A stretch of DNA of 64,000 bases from assembly GCF_932294415.1 (NCBI RefSeq), contig NC_065535.1, forward strand, positions 83,411,862-83,475,861, read 5' to 3'. Below, in pieces: positions 1 through 12,256 of the stretch. The stretch is from Quercus robur (taxonomy: Eukaryota > Streptophyta > Magnoliopsida > Fagales > Fagaceae). Under the pieces are notes generated by a model. It searched no databases. It was not told the origin of the DNA and was given only the letters and a program-made list of their open reading frames with translations. The position numbers and the translations under genes were made by a program. Positions within the stretch are counted from its first letter, which is position 1; each line of letters begins with the position of its first letter.

Positions 1-201
1 AATAATAAAAATAAAATTTTCCTTTTTTCCCCATAAAATATTTAATTGCTCTTCATGTTCTTCCCAAGAACATGGTTGCCCAAAAAATTAAAAATTCAAG
101 ATTTTCTTCTCTTTTCTTGCATTTTCTTAGCAACCAAACAGACAAAAACACATACAAAATATGATCAAACTCAACAATTCTAACACAATCAACTAACAAA
201 A

Positions 202-338
202 CCCAAACCACGGTTAGATAAAAAAAGACACATAACTAAAAATACCAAAACCCAAACCACAGTTAGATCAAAACACAAAACCAAAAATACCAAAACCCAA
301 ACTGGTCAAATCAAAACAAAAAACCAAAAATACCATAA
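202..338. repeat. A/C-rich tandem repeat, about 2.8 copies of a 45-49 base unit
   Basis: Three successive units start with CCCAAACC/CCCAAACT at 202, 251 and 296 and share the downstream words GTTAGAT/GGTCAAAT and ACCAAAAATACC. The array is imperfect and has no coding potential. The flanks up to about 900 show nothing recognisable apart from a duplicated CTCTTCGTTTTGAT word (441 and 600). Confidence 0.6.
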
Positions 339-904
339 CCCATTCCCACAGCAAGCACTCAAAACCCACTTAGACACCCATAAATTCTTTTGAAACCAAC
401 CCATACCCATGAGCACACACACACACACGGCACACACAACTCTTCGTTTTGATCTGAGAAATTAGAGAGAGAGATAGTGATGGTGGTGGCCAGCATTTTC
501 ATGATGGAGCAAGGAGGCTCCACCACGTCGACCATGCTGTTGCCACTCTTCGATTTTGCTCTCTCCAATTTCCTCTCTACCAAGTCCTTCACACATAGCT
601 CTTCGTTTTGATTTAGAGGTAAGCGAAATGGGTTGTTACTGGGTTGAATTTTTTGGTTTGGTTTTGGAATTTTTGGGCTTTAAGATTTGATGACTGATGT
701 GTTTTTTGGTTTGTTTTTCTTGTGGGTATTCTGAGTCTTTTGGGTTTACTAGAGATGGGTTTAATTGCAAGTTGTTGGTGGTTGTGAACAGAGAAAGGTA
801 GTGGCTTGGTGGTCGGCTAGTTCCAGTGATGGGTGGGGTCGAATTTGTGTTTGTGTTTGGATTTGGGTTTTTGGGTTTTCTAAAGATGGATTATGGGTTT
901 TCTG

Positions 905-1150
905 AAGATGGATTGTTGGGTTTATGTTTGTATTCTTGCTAATGTTTGGGTTTGGGTTTGTGTTTGTTGTTTTTGTGTTTGGTTGACAAGAAAGATCTGT
1001 TGTTGGGTTTGTGTTTGTATTCTTGCTGATGTTTGGGTTTGTTTTTGTGTTTGGTTGACAAGGAAGATCTATTACTAGGTTTGTGTTTGTGTTCTTGCTG
1101 GAAATCAGTTTGTGTTTTTATTTTTGTGTTTGGTTGACAAGAAAGGGCAA
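905..1150. repeat. T/G-rich minisatellite with 72-79 base period
   Basis: The block TTGTGTTTGGTTGACAAG recurs with its GGTTGACAAG core at 981, 1053 and 1132. Each copy is followed by AAGATCT or a variant and by TTGTGTTTGTATTCTTGCT. The copies are diverged. Frames through it give low-complexity V/W/C-rich peptides and are not genes. Confidence 0.6.
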
Positions 1151-1559
1151 GAAAATGCTAGAAAATCTGGGCATGTGTTCTTTTGTTTAAATCTGGATTT
1201 GTGTTCTTTAGAGTTCTTGTTGAAGATGAACTTAGATCTAAATTCATGTATTTTTTAGATTTTAGTTTAGTTTTTTTCTTTTTTATTTTGTAAAAATTGA
1301 TAAATTAATTTTCTTTTTTAAAATGGGAGGTTGACGTGGCATTTTTATTATTATTTTATTAGCCATGTCAGTATTTGTTGTGCAAATAGTGTACTCTGTT
1401 TGCCACGTAGGATATTTTTTGTTAAGTGAGTAACGTTAGGGATCAAAATGAAACAGTTTTTGATTTTAGGGACTAAAAGCAGTAAAAAAGAAGAAGTAGG
1501 GACCAAGGTGGGAATGGGGTGAAAATGTAAGGACGAAAATAGTATTTCCACCTAAAAAA

Positions 1560-2655
1560 TATAGATGACAAAAAAATAATAATATTATTTTTAATTTTTT
1601 AATTTAATGATTTGTGGTATTATCATTTTTAAAAAAAAAAAAAGTAAGTTACACAGTTTTAATGTTTTGATATGATATAATTTAAATTTGAAAATCAAAT
1701 TTTTAACACTTATTCTAAATCAGAATGAATTAAAAAATATAGATGACAAAAAATAATATTATTATTTGTAGGGGTGAAATTCCCAAAGTCAACAATGGGC
1801 CTGGGGCCCCACACGAAGCCCAACCATGACCCAAAGGGGAATAGGGGCCCAAAAGACTTCTGGCCCAATCCTGTTGAGCCCGGTTTGTCTTAAAAGACGT
1901 CTGAGGAGGAATGTCTCTTTGGACACACAAATATGGGCCCAATGTGCGTCCCCTCCACAGTGAAGAACCATCCCAGACGAACGTGGGTAGTAGGATGAGT
2001 CTCACATAGCAGGAAAGAGGAAAATGTAAGACGTCAGGGAAAAGCCACAACTGCCGCATTAAATGCAAGAAAGCTACTTTTTCAGCCGCATTAATGTGGA
2101 GAAGACAGGCGAACAGTGTTACATTGGCCAGTGCAACTCACAGAAAGATAAGGAAGATGTCCGATAGGACAGGCACTCAAGTGAAGGTCCAGATGGTTAA
2201 CAAGTGTAAGGTCCTTATCAATTTAAGGAGGCTATATAAGAGAAGGAAATCCCCATGAAGAGAGGATCGGGGAATTTAGAGAAAAGAGAGAGAGAGAGAG
2301 AGGTAAAAGAATTCTGTAGTCTGTAACCAGAGCAAGAGGTGCCATTATACGTCTTCTCGGACCAGTATCCTGTAAACTTAAATGGAGCATTCTCACGTTC
2401 AGACTATTGCATGGCGTTCAACTAACTAACATTCACTTCGTCCAGCCCTAGTTCTATAACCCGCTCTCTACAAATTCATTGTCTAGAGACTTTTGGGCCA
2501 GAACCACTCACTTGCTGGGTCTGGGCCCCAAAAACTGCCCCTACATTATTATTTTTAATTTAATGATTTGTGGTATTATCTTTCTTTTTAAGTAAATTAC
2601 ACAATTTTAGTGTTTTGATATGATATAATTTGAATTTGAAAATCAATTTTTAAGT
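1560..2655. repeat. direct duplication of about 140 bases, second copy split by a solo LTR
   Basis: The stretch 1560-1709 (ATATAGATGACAAAAAA through TTTGATATGATATAATTT and GAAAATCAA) is repeated at 1737-1766, continuing at 2546-2655 on the far side of the LTR inserted at 1767. Removing the LTR and one target-site copy leaves two adjacent homologous segments, so the duplication came before the insertion. Confidence 0.7.
1767..2545 (+). mobile_element. solo LTR, 779 bp, TSD TTATT
   Basis: Termini are TGTAGGGG and CCCCTACA, an 8-base perfect inverted pair with TG..CA ends. A perfect 5-base target-site duplication TTATT lies at 1762-1766 and 2546-2550. A TATA-like CTATATAAG at 2232-2240, followed by a purine-rich leader with GA repeats, indicates plus orientation. 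No internal region, primer site or second LTR is present, so this is what remains after LTR-LTR recombination. The superfamily cannot be decided from the LTR alone. Confidence 0.85.
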
Positions 2656-4279
2656 CATATAGAAATTAATCAAGAGATTTCTATAATTATGGTTCTCTTA
2701 AGCTTTTAAATAATTCACTTGAGTACATGAAAGCTTTTTTCTATTGACAAATAAAGCTCATCTTGTAATGTATATAGTTTTTTTTTTTTTTTTCGATACA
2801 TTTGTAATGTATAAGTTATTCAGCATACTATGACAGAAATTCCTTTATAAATAAATTTACCGTTCTCTCTATTCTCGAACAAGAATAATCATATATATTT
2901 TCATGCAAGCATTCAAAATAGTTAATATGACAAAACAAGGCTGCATGAAGTAAACTCTTTATGTTGATGACTTTGTTGTATTGGAAGAGGCACCATACTT
3001 TTTAATTAAAAAAATATTTAAAAAATTATATAAACACAAAAAATTGTAATTGTTCCACGCATTGCATGGACCTAGTGTATATATAAAAAAAAAAGTATAA
3101 AACTAAAAGCATTTAGCTTCTGGATAACCTTATAATATTATACATACTTTTTGAGACCTCACAATTTTACGTGTCATTATTTTAATATTCTTTTAAAATT
3201 AAATTTAAATTATTTTGTGTGTTTAAACAATCCATTAGAATCTTGACAAATCCTATTTTCTTTAAATGTTAGAATATATAGTTCTATATATAAACAAAAT
3301 TATAACAAATACTTGATCTTAGAATATATAGTTCCATATAGAAATCTTATCGTAATAAATCTTTGTTAATACTATTAACTACCAAAATTTGATATTTACA
3401 CAAAAGAGAAAAAAAAAATCATATTCTATCTATTTTGGGCCATTTCTTTTCTTGGGCCGAAACGGATAAGAATATGGGCTCTTGGGCTGAGTTAAAATAA
3501 GAGGGGTTTGAGGAAAAAAAAAAAAAAAAAAAACCTAGGCCAATGGCCCAAAAATGTTCCCTAACCCAATAAGGCTGCTCGAAGATATTAGATTCCCCCA
3601 AATTTCTAATCGGTGGCTACTCAAATTTAGAGAAGTAGAACTCTGATTCCATTCTCTCCTCGACAAATAAGTCCATACACTGTCACGCTACGACTTCCTT
3701 AAAAGAAAATTTCTTTTTTAAAAATAGACTTTTACTCAAATTAAAAAAAAATTTCTTTAACTATGGTTTACTCTTAACTTAATATGAATAATATTATTTT
3801 TTAGCGAGATTAGAATAAATCGTAATTAAGAAAATAATAAATTAAGGGAATTTTTTTCTATTAAAAAAATAAATATTATATTACACCATCCAATAACTTG
3901 TTATTGAATTCATATTTTGAAAATCCAACCATTGAATTATATGTTCTATATATTATTAACATGCATGCCAATTTTCATACCAATCGAATGTGATTTATCA
4001 TTCAATCCATAAAGTCCTCTTTTATACATAATTTTAAACTACAACAGACATCTAATTTCAGGATTTTCTATAAGTACCAAATGGATGTGCTGTCATTTGA
4101 AAGAAGAGAATAAATCTAGATTAACTAAACTGCAGGTTCACTACTACTAAATTGAGATTACAGATGAGTTATTGTTTGGATTTGATCTTTTCTATTCATC
4201 TTACATGGGCTTTCTTTGACAAGGTTCTAGCAAACTATGAAACTATCCTCATGGTCAACTAAAGATCAACTAATAAAGC
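2656..4279. other. AT-rich intergenic stretch without genes
   Basis: No coding signal. It contains homopolymer runs and, at about 3870-4060, one copy of a dispersed repeat (TAACTTGTTATTGAATTCATATTTTGAAAATCC...) that recurs near 36990-37120 and, inverted, near 62930-63230. Confidence 0.5.
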
Positions 4280-6099
4280 TCAAATAACCCAGAACCAACC
4301 AAGAACTGAACCAGCAACCAAACCAAGTCCCAGGAAAACAATCATTACAATTGCAGAAATCTCTGCTTCTGAAACTGGTACAGACTTGGGAGTGAGGATC
4401 ATGAAGACACTTGTAAGATATCCATTGGTTAATCCAAGCATAAAAGTTAGAGTTACCACTGGTACCTCAGTTTTTAGCCACTTTGGTCCATGCAGACAAG
4501 CTGTGAAGAGTGGATAGAACATAAGCCTGGCAATGCAAGCCCATGAAGCAATTTTAATACTGTTTAGAAGGTAGATTGCAGTCAGAGACTTTCCCAACAA
4601 ATCTGCAATATTATAAATTGTGATCAGCAGAATAGGATACCAATCTCGAAGAAGCTTGGATTCTAGATTTTCAGCTATAAATCCAGGAAAAATGGACAGA
4701 GTCACAACATAAATCATAAAAATCCCAAAAGCTGGCCATCGAATTTTTCCTGCCACAGACCAAAATTTGGGCCTTGAACACAAGGGATCAACTTGAAGAA
4801 GTTTATTATGCTGCTGCATGACCGGTAACTTGTATAACAAGTTGCAAGAAAGTATGCAGCATATGAGGATAATGGTGCCAACAATAAAATAGAAGTGAGC
4901 ACTTGATCGAAGACCCTTTGGAGTCTGTGGAAATGATGCCTTTGTTATAATCCTTAAAATCGAAACCAGAACACCTGCCAACAAGCAAATGACTTAATCA
5001 GGGGTTGTTTGCATGGGACTTGCCTATGGTTAAAAGTCTAAAGTTGTGGAAGAAACAGCATTCCCTGATTCCTGCTGGTTACATTATCACCAACAATCCA
5101 TTTTACAGGTTTTCAAAGAGTTCTGTTTCAGTTCCAGCAAGACAACCAGAAAATCGGTTATGATATGCACAGTTGCATTTTTTGAATATCAAAGTTGTCT
5201 TGCAAGAGGAATTCCTTTACCAATTGAAATGAGTGACCAACAGTGAGCACTGTAATATTTTCTGAGGAATTCACTGGAGGCATTAATATTTGAAATTAAA
5301 ACACAAATCTCACTCCAATCATGACATGCCACATGACTAGAATGACTGCACATTAACATACAAGCAAAGTGTAACCATAGTGTCTATTATGAAGCCATCT
5401 TCCATGAATTTATTCGCATAGTCCAAGCCTTTTCTCTTGCAGATGCTCGTTCATATTTTGTTACAAGTCTGAAAATGCTTCACTTACAGCACACTTCATC
5501 TTTAATGCAAGTTTATATCCACTTAATTTTTGTACTCCCAAAGTATTTTGTTTGTTGAATTAGAAAACTAAAAGTAGGAAAGTCGATATTTATATGGTAC
5601 CTGAAGAAGCGGTTCCTGCAAAAACAGCCTGCATATACTCTTTGGGGAGTTTTCCAGCTGATCCTATCAAGCTTCCTCCCACCAAGCCATCAGCTAACCC
5701 GCAGACTAGGACTGATGCAACTGTCACAGCATAGGCTCCATTTGGTGGTTCATTTGAGTCAGAGCTGCACCAAGCCCAGTCTATAACTGGAGCCACCATT
5801 AGAGAGATCACAAACATTGAATATCCCAAGTTCATTCTCAATCTAAAATTCAGCCTTCGACTCCATTCACCCCAACTCAACATAACAATCAGAACCAGCA
5901 CTGAAGAACTCATATAAGCTACAGCGAAAACCTTTTCAACGTGCTTGGTTGAATATAGATACGCAAAGTAATCAACAGCGGTGATTAAAGCATTCCAAGG
6001 AAGCAAATTGCCAGCACCCAGCAAGAAATGGATTATGTAAGCGATCTTGTATGTGTCTCTGGGTGCATTTTGGTCTCCAGGACCCTTCACGCCTTCCAT
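4280..6099 (-). CDS. ENT8: equilibrative nucleoside transporter, ENT8-like
   Basis: This is a membrane carrier that moves nucleosides down their gradient or with protons, as in the plant ENT (SLC29) family. Two exons on the minus strand join in phase: 6099-5601 and 4974-4280 (donor CAG|GTACC, acceptor GGCAG|GTG), giving 397 residues, close to the usual plant length. Visible marks are a short hydrophilic N-terminus, TM1 with the family PWN at residues 34-36, many hydrophobic spans, a hydrophilic central loop (about 218-240), DLLGKS in the TM8-type segment (about 291-296) and GLTNGYL near 347-353. The ATG at 6099 is chosen because family similarity begins just after it. An in-frame ATG at 6153 would add 18 residues. 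A weak TATA-like AATATAAG lies near 6265-6275. No frame break is seen, so it is probably functional. Assignment to ENT8 rather than ENT1 is from recalled similarity. Confidence 0.88.
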
Positions 6100-7915
6100 T
6101 TTTATGTTCTTACCGGTTTCTAATTCCAACATTATTGGTTTCCATTTAAGCATTTTATAAGGTGTGATTGATCATTGTGAAATGATATTTTGATTAGAGA
6201 GGCATATTCAAGCTGAGCTGACCAAAATTCTGCCTAGCTGGGAGTGGGGCTTGGAAAGAACTATGACTTATATTTGCTATATGCAACCTTTCTAGATTTG
6301 TATAAGAAGTTACCAATGAAAGACTGGCTTCATTGGCCATGAGAACAAGCAAAAGCCAGTTGGACTCATTTGTGACTCTACTTTGCTGATGGATTTGATT
6401 GATGGGTTGGGAGCCGGAATAATGGGCCTCGTGCATGTAGGAAATTTGTGCATTGTAGGGACAGCAATGGATGGGCAGCATTAGAAGTACTTTTTATTCT
6501 ACTGCTAGACATGTGTAAGCTGGCTGGCATTGTCCATTTTTAGCTCACAATTGGGTAACTAAAAGTTGGGGGATTTCACCAGAATTTCTATTCACATGCA
6601 AAGATTTTTACACAAAAGAATATTTCCATTAGTCTCTCAGAAATCAAAGTGCCCATACTCTAAGATTAAAAGAACCATTATAACAAGACTAAAAATGGTG
6701 AGAACTAAGAAAAGCCAAAACAACTCTTGTCAAGAGTGACTTGCCGAAATGAAAGAAGGGTCCCTCCAGCGTGCTCAGGAGGTCACCATAGTCCATAGCC
6801 ATCACCATCAGGAATTTGATTCTGTCCTTGCCTCTAATGTCAGGGAATTTTCATTGGATAGCTTAATTATCCCCAATTTGACATGTGTCACTTCGAGCTA
6901 TCACTCACCATTGTTCATGGCTTTCCGAGAGAGAGAGAGACAGGGGGGCGGCATGGCACAACTTTTCTTGCATTATGCTAAGAGCCTAAGAGATAATAAT
7001 TCAGCAATCAACCACCCCACCATTGCTTCTGTGGCCTGGAGCTGGAGATAAAGATTTGAAAAGATAAAAGCTTTTGTGATAGATTTGTACCAAACAACAT
7101 GCATGATGATCAAATTAACAACGTATTCCATATTCCCATTGACTTTTTGGTTATTCCTATAATTAGATGAATGATTCCTGTATTCGTTACTTCAAGTTTT
7201 GATTCTGGTTACAAGGAATCTAGACTTGATGGCTACAAAATTTATTTCTAAAAAAGCACAACACAAGCTGAAGATAGCTAGCCACACCATTACAGCAACA
7301 ATGCCTGCATTCGAAGGCATGCACCCTCCAGTTTTAAACCCTATGGGACATGCACTTAGGCCTTTTCGCTTTGAATCAATTACCAGTTTTAAGGTCTACA
7401 CCAAATTGCAATCATAATTAGGTGTAACAGTTTCAAAAAGCGACACAGCACTAGAAGCTATTATTGCGTATGATACTTTTTTGTTTTTTCTTGTCTGTCA
7501 TTAATTATCGGTAGAAGTCTGGTTTTTACTTTTGCATATATTAAGATTCTTTTTACAGTTAGTCTCTCTGACGGATTAGCACGCATTTACTAGTCTAAAT
7601 CGTCCTCACTCACTGTTACTATTCACTTTTTATAGTAGATATCTGTATTAAAATTGTGGATATCACACATAATTCTGGATATAATGTCTACGGACTATTG
7701 AGTGTGTAACGAAAATTTTCCATTCTACCAAAAAAAAAAAAAAAAGAAGATTTTTCCTAATTTTAAAGCTGTAATTGTAAAAAAAAAAAAAAAAAGAGAA
7801 ATTACAATGATTGAGTGATGTGTGACATATCTGAGTCTAAAACAAATTGGTAGTGGTACTTGGTACAGTGTATGGTTCTAAGGTGATATACATAATACTT
7901 ATTCTTTTGCTACTA
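6100..7915. other. intergenic region upstream of the transporter
   Basis: It would hold the transporter promoter and 5' leader at its left edge. ORFs of up to 100 codons (for example 6194-6481 minus and 6749-7051 plus) show no recognisable domain and read through simple repeats such as the GA run near 6928-6940. I treat them as chance. Confidence 0.4.
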
Positions 7916-8162
7916 TATAAGTCTGTTTTGATACAACTTATTTGGCTGAAAACTGAAAATACTATAGTAAAATAATTTTTAAATTGGTAAAAAATTACTG
8001 TTCACTCTTTTTTTTTAGTGTATATATGTCTTGGTGCACTTCCATGAACAGTGCACCAGCGCAGGTCTTAAAAAAAAAAATAAATAAAAAATAACTGAAA
8101 ACGCGCAAGCATGTAAAACGTCAACGTGTATCCAAACCGGCACTGTATATCTATATATATCC
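7916..8162. mobile_element. MITE-like repeat, GTCTGTTTGGATA family (diverged)
   Basis: The left edge GTCTGTTTTGATAC and right edge GTATCCAAACCGGCAC are imperfect inverted ends. The inside (GCTGAAAACTGAAAATACT, AACAGTGCACCAG) matches the element at 26639-26865. No clean target-site duplication is visible and the ends are approximate. Confidence 0.5.
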
Positions 8163-9779
8163 GAATTTCCGGTTGGGCATGAATTAAAAACATCATAGTC
8201 GTTTTAGTCATGTGTTGTGTTGGCGGCAAAATGTGTATGGGCACCCATATTATGCATTTGCCAATAAAAAGGTAAGGCTACTTGAAGAGAATGGGTTGGA
8301 AAACATTTTCCATTACTAGCCACAGGTCCAAAAGGGCTTATGGTTGTCGATTTATTTATTTATTAATATTTTCTTTTCGAGTTTATGAGAAAAAGGACTC
8401 AACAATAACAAGTACTTTATAGGTTAATTATCATGTTCTCACATATGATGAAATGCACGCATACATGAAATAAAATAATTAAGAGAAACTCAGAAAGGGA
8501 ATAAAATACAAAAAGAAAAGAAAGAAAGGTTCCAAAGTCTTTTTTAAAATGGGGACCTAGGATGTGTTGGATAGGGATTCTTTTTGGAGCGTTAGCTTTT
8601 GCATCTTGTCTCATTTAGCTTTACAACTTCTCATATTTAAGGATTGAAAGAGACCATAGAAGTACAAATTTGGTTTTTGAGGGCAAACTTTGAAAGCTAT
8701 ATAAATTTTCCGTTGTATAGATACCTTGTATTGTTCCATTTTGTTGTTAGTATTTAGTTAGTAATACATATTTATGCTGATATATGCACATAATAAAATA
8801 AGTCATATATGTTACGTAGTCCAGGGCATTGACTATACTTTAATAAGTCAAACATGTGTAGTACAAGTACAGTTGTATGATATCGTTTAATGCATATCCC
8901 TTTCATTACCAAAGAAGGAAAAAAAAAAGGGTATCATACAATTTGCAATTTGTACCCATGTGGCTTAATAGTAGAGTCTTTGTTCCAACACCCAAAGAGG
9001 AGTAGTTCGAGCAATAGTCTCAGTAAGGCCCACGTGGTACATGTAGTATTATCCATTACCGTCACGTGACATGGGGTTAATGAGTCCACACCAGAGACCC
9101 CTTTTTCATTTAGCAAAAAAAAAAAAGGAAAAACTTGTACTTTGTACTACACATCATGACTTCTATGCATCCTAGGTCTAATCAATGGTTAATTTATCTA
9201 TATATGCCCCCAATATGATCATTGTAATATAATAATGAGTCTTGTTAATTGGTATTTTTAGGGTAATTGTTAATGGACCGTTTTATTAAAGTTTTAATAT
9301 TACTTTTATGGGAAATATAAAAAACAGTTAAATATATTAATTAACTTTTTATTTTCTCATAAAAAGTTTTTAAAAATACTTTCTAAACCAATGCCCTTAA
9401 AGCATTTGTTGACTTTACCCTATAATAATTTCATGTTCAAAGTTCTCCTCCACACCAGGTTGGAGGGGTCTTCTCTAAACCATTACTTGGCAGTTTATAA
9501 TATCATCCATGTGTATTAAATCATATGAGTCACTAAATCATTTAAATAAGTCACATGGCTATTAAATAGGTCATGTGACTAATAGCATATATGGAAGATT
9601 TTATGAACTGTGTCATGTAGTGGGTTTGAGAGAACTTCCTTAATACCAATTTCAAGAAAATTTTTATATCATAATTTCATTTAGGGTGAGTTTGATTTAG
9701 CTTTTAAAAACTGTGCTTTTTAAACAAGTGGTGGGACAAAAAGCATGATTTGAAATTGCAACTCAAAGGATCCATTGTA

Positions 9780-9829
<50 letters not shown>

Positions 9830-10235
9830 CACGTTTACTGAGCCACAAACATGATTTGAAAATTTTACTAATCATCATCACTAATCATCATCTATCTCAT
9901 ACCAAAAAAGTTGGCATTGATGTATAGTAACGTTCTATTATTGGCACGATATAGCAGAAATGCCAAAATTTGTTTCTCTTATTTATTTATTTTTTTCTCT
10001 CTTCTCCAACACAAATCCATCTCTTTCTCTCTCTCTCTCTCAACCACGCTACCACCGGCTTTGCCGTGTCTTCAACCATGCCTCGCTATCGACCTCCCAC
10101 TCAGCTTTTGGATCTCTCTCTTAATCAGCCTTCAGATCTCTTTCTCACCTTTGAATCTCTCTCCTCTCTCCCATGACCGGTCCTCTAGCAAAACGGTGCC
10201 ACTCACCATTACTGCTTACAATCGCCACTCACAGT
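8163..10235. other. gene-free AT-rich region with a 47-base poly(A) run
   Basis: Nothing coding is supported. Positions 9781-9827 are an uninterrupted A47 run, possibly the fossil tail of a retroposon. The stretch 9985-10200 is CT-rich with CTCTCT runs. The 128-codon ORF across it is low complexity and does not look like a gene. Confidence 0.5.
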
Positions 10236-10957
10236 TAGAGAAGGCAATTTGGCGAGGCAGGTCCAAAGGATGGGGTCTTTGCCCCCGCCCCACATAGTTG
10301 TCTTACCCCATCCTTGCCTTGCCCCGCATGTCAGGGAAAATTTTCTTGCCCCATCCCTACCCCTTAGGGCCTCGTGAAGCCCCACCCCACCTCATAAAAT
10401 TCTACTTCTTGTTAATTTGCCCATAACTATTACAATTATTTTTAATAAAATATATTTCATTAATAAAAATATACTTAAAATTACAAATAAATTTATCCCA
10501 TCAAATCAAACTAATTTTTAGTAAAAATTGAATAATATTATTAAAGTGTTTAACAAGACAATATCACAACAAAAACAAAAATCTCATAATATAAAATCAA
10601 TGATTCAATAGTATATAAATTTGTTTATAATAAAGACAAAAGAAAATGTTAAAATTGGTACCTTATTTTCAACCTTGCTAGAGGAAAAAAAGAGACAGAA
10701 AGCCTTGTTGGGTAGAATAAAATATGTTGATGATGTGTTGTTTAAATAGTGGGGTTTTAAGGTATGAAAAATTTACAATTTAACCTTTATCAATACGGGG
10801 CGGGGCGGGTTGGGTCTAAAAAGTCTAAATTCATCCCCGCCCCACCCCGTGGTGCAAGGCTAAAATCTTGCCCCATCCTTGCCCCACCACCTTTGCGGGG
10901 TAGAGAAAACCCACGTGGGGCGAAGCGGGGAAGGGCAGGGCAAAATTGTCATCCCTA
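10236..10957. mobile_element. non-autonomous hAT-type element with GC-rich ends, 722 bp
   Basis: Inverted ends read TAGAGAAGGCAATTT on the left and TAGGGATGACAATTT read inward from the right. An 8-base target-site duplication CTCACAGT (10228-10235) / CTCACGGT (10958-10965) differs at one base. The subterminal 150 bases on each side are full of CCCCGCCCC/GGGGCGGGG words, while the middle is AT-rich. There is no transposase frame. TIR style and 8-base TSD fit hAT. Confidence 0.8.
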
Positions 10958-12256
10958 CTCACGGTGGTGGTTTCTTTCTGTCTCTCACTTTCTCACTATG
11001 GTTGTTTTAGCCACTTACAATGGTGGGTCTTGGGAAGTTTTTCAAATTGGGTTCATAGGTTTTGGGTTGTGATTGTTGTTGTTGGAATTTTTGTGGTGGT
11101 AGTTGGTGTTTTTGTACGGTGGTGGTTGTTAATCTGTTGGTGGTTATGGGTTTTGTAATGAATTTGTCGTGGGTATTTGGTTGGATTTGGTTGGTTTTGT
11201 TTTAAATTATGTTTGGTGTTGTGGACAATGCGGTGGAAGTGGTTGTTGGATGGTGGTGGTGGTGGTGGCTATTAAGTGGATAGCCAAGTCGCCAGGCTAA
11301 ATTGGTGGTGGTGGCAGTTAGCTCGCGACTCAATCAAGTCGTGAGGCCAAGTTGCCAAAACAACCCATTTGTTACAAAACCGACTCTTCGCATTCCATAC
11401 ACACCCTACTATATATAAACCCTTATACCCACGAAATGTAAAGAGTTTCTAGAGAGAATTTTGAGAGAGAAACCCTAAAGAAAAACAAGATTGACTCATC
11501 CACAATCTTTAGCCTTTGATTCTCCAAATTCCTCTACTCTCACCCTCTTCATTGTTACATCCTTAAAAGGTACATTAGCTAAAACATTTTCTCACCATAC
11601 CCATATCTGTGAGGAGGCTGTTTGGTGCTTGGGAAGCAGTTAGGAAAGGACCAATTGATATTGGTTGATATTATGGGCTATAACGGAATCCGGTAAGCTA
11701 GAGAAGACAAAGGTTCGGCGTAACTTCATTGGGGCAAGATGCTTGGAGGGCTTAGGTATAATGGGTAGATTAGGTTTGGAGGGTCTTTTGCTGTTCATGT
11801 ATCCCAACTTCATTCTCTAGTGGATTATTGACTGCTTGGAGGGCGACGGAGAGGTTTTACGTCGAGGACTTCAGTTTCCTCTTCAATAACACATCGCTAT
11901 GTTGTCTTTGTGTTTGCATCTCTCTTCCCTTAATCTGTGTCATTTAATTTCTGTTGTGGTTGTGATTTTATTTGGTTTAGATTGTTTTATCAATTCTGTT
12001 TTAAACTTGTGTTCCTATTCCGCACATATATTGTTTGATAATAAGCTTGGATTAGTAATTTGTAATTTGGGAGTTTAAACGTTCAAGGTGTTATACACAC
12101 TATTTGAACATTCAGGTTTGAAGGATCAAAAACTCAAAGTGAATATTCTGAAGTGAGATTCGTTTCAATAACACGTGTTACATGTAATATAATATCAAAT
12201 AAAATATTATTAAACGGTAGTATTGTTTATACAAGATATTGGTTCTTATATGTGGG
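10958..12256 (+). other. degraded LTR/leader-like sequence
   Basis: No gene. A TATA-like CTATATATAAACCC at about 11408-11421 is followed by GA-rich sequence and ACCCTAAAG, and then by a stretch (about 11620-11900) with the repeated theme TTGGAGGGC and GGAGAGGTTTTACGTCGAGG that I recall from plant retroelement LTR/leader regions. No termini or TSD could be fixed, so the limits are only approximate. Confidence 0.4.

Noticed and set aside
480-614. 44-codon plus-strand frame starting MVVASIFMMEQGG
   Set aside because: Followed by no supported exon and bounded by a duplicated CTCTTCGTTTTGAT word. Too weak to call a gene.
9911-10297. 128-codon plus-strand ORF
   Set aside because: Ser/Leu/Phe-rich translation of CT-rich repeats that runs into the hAT element at 10236. 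No domain or splice context.
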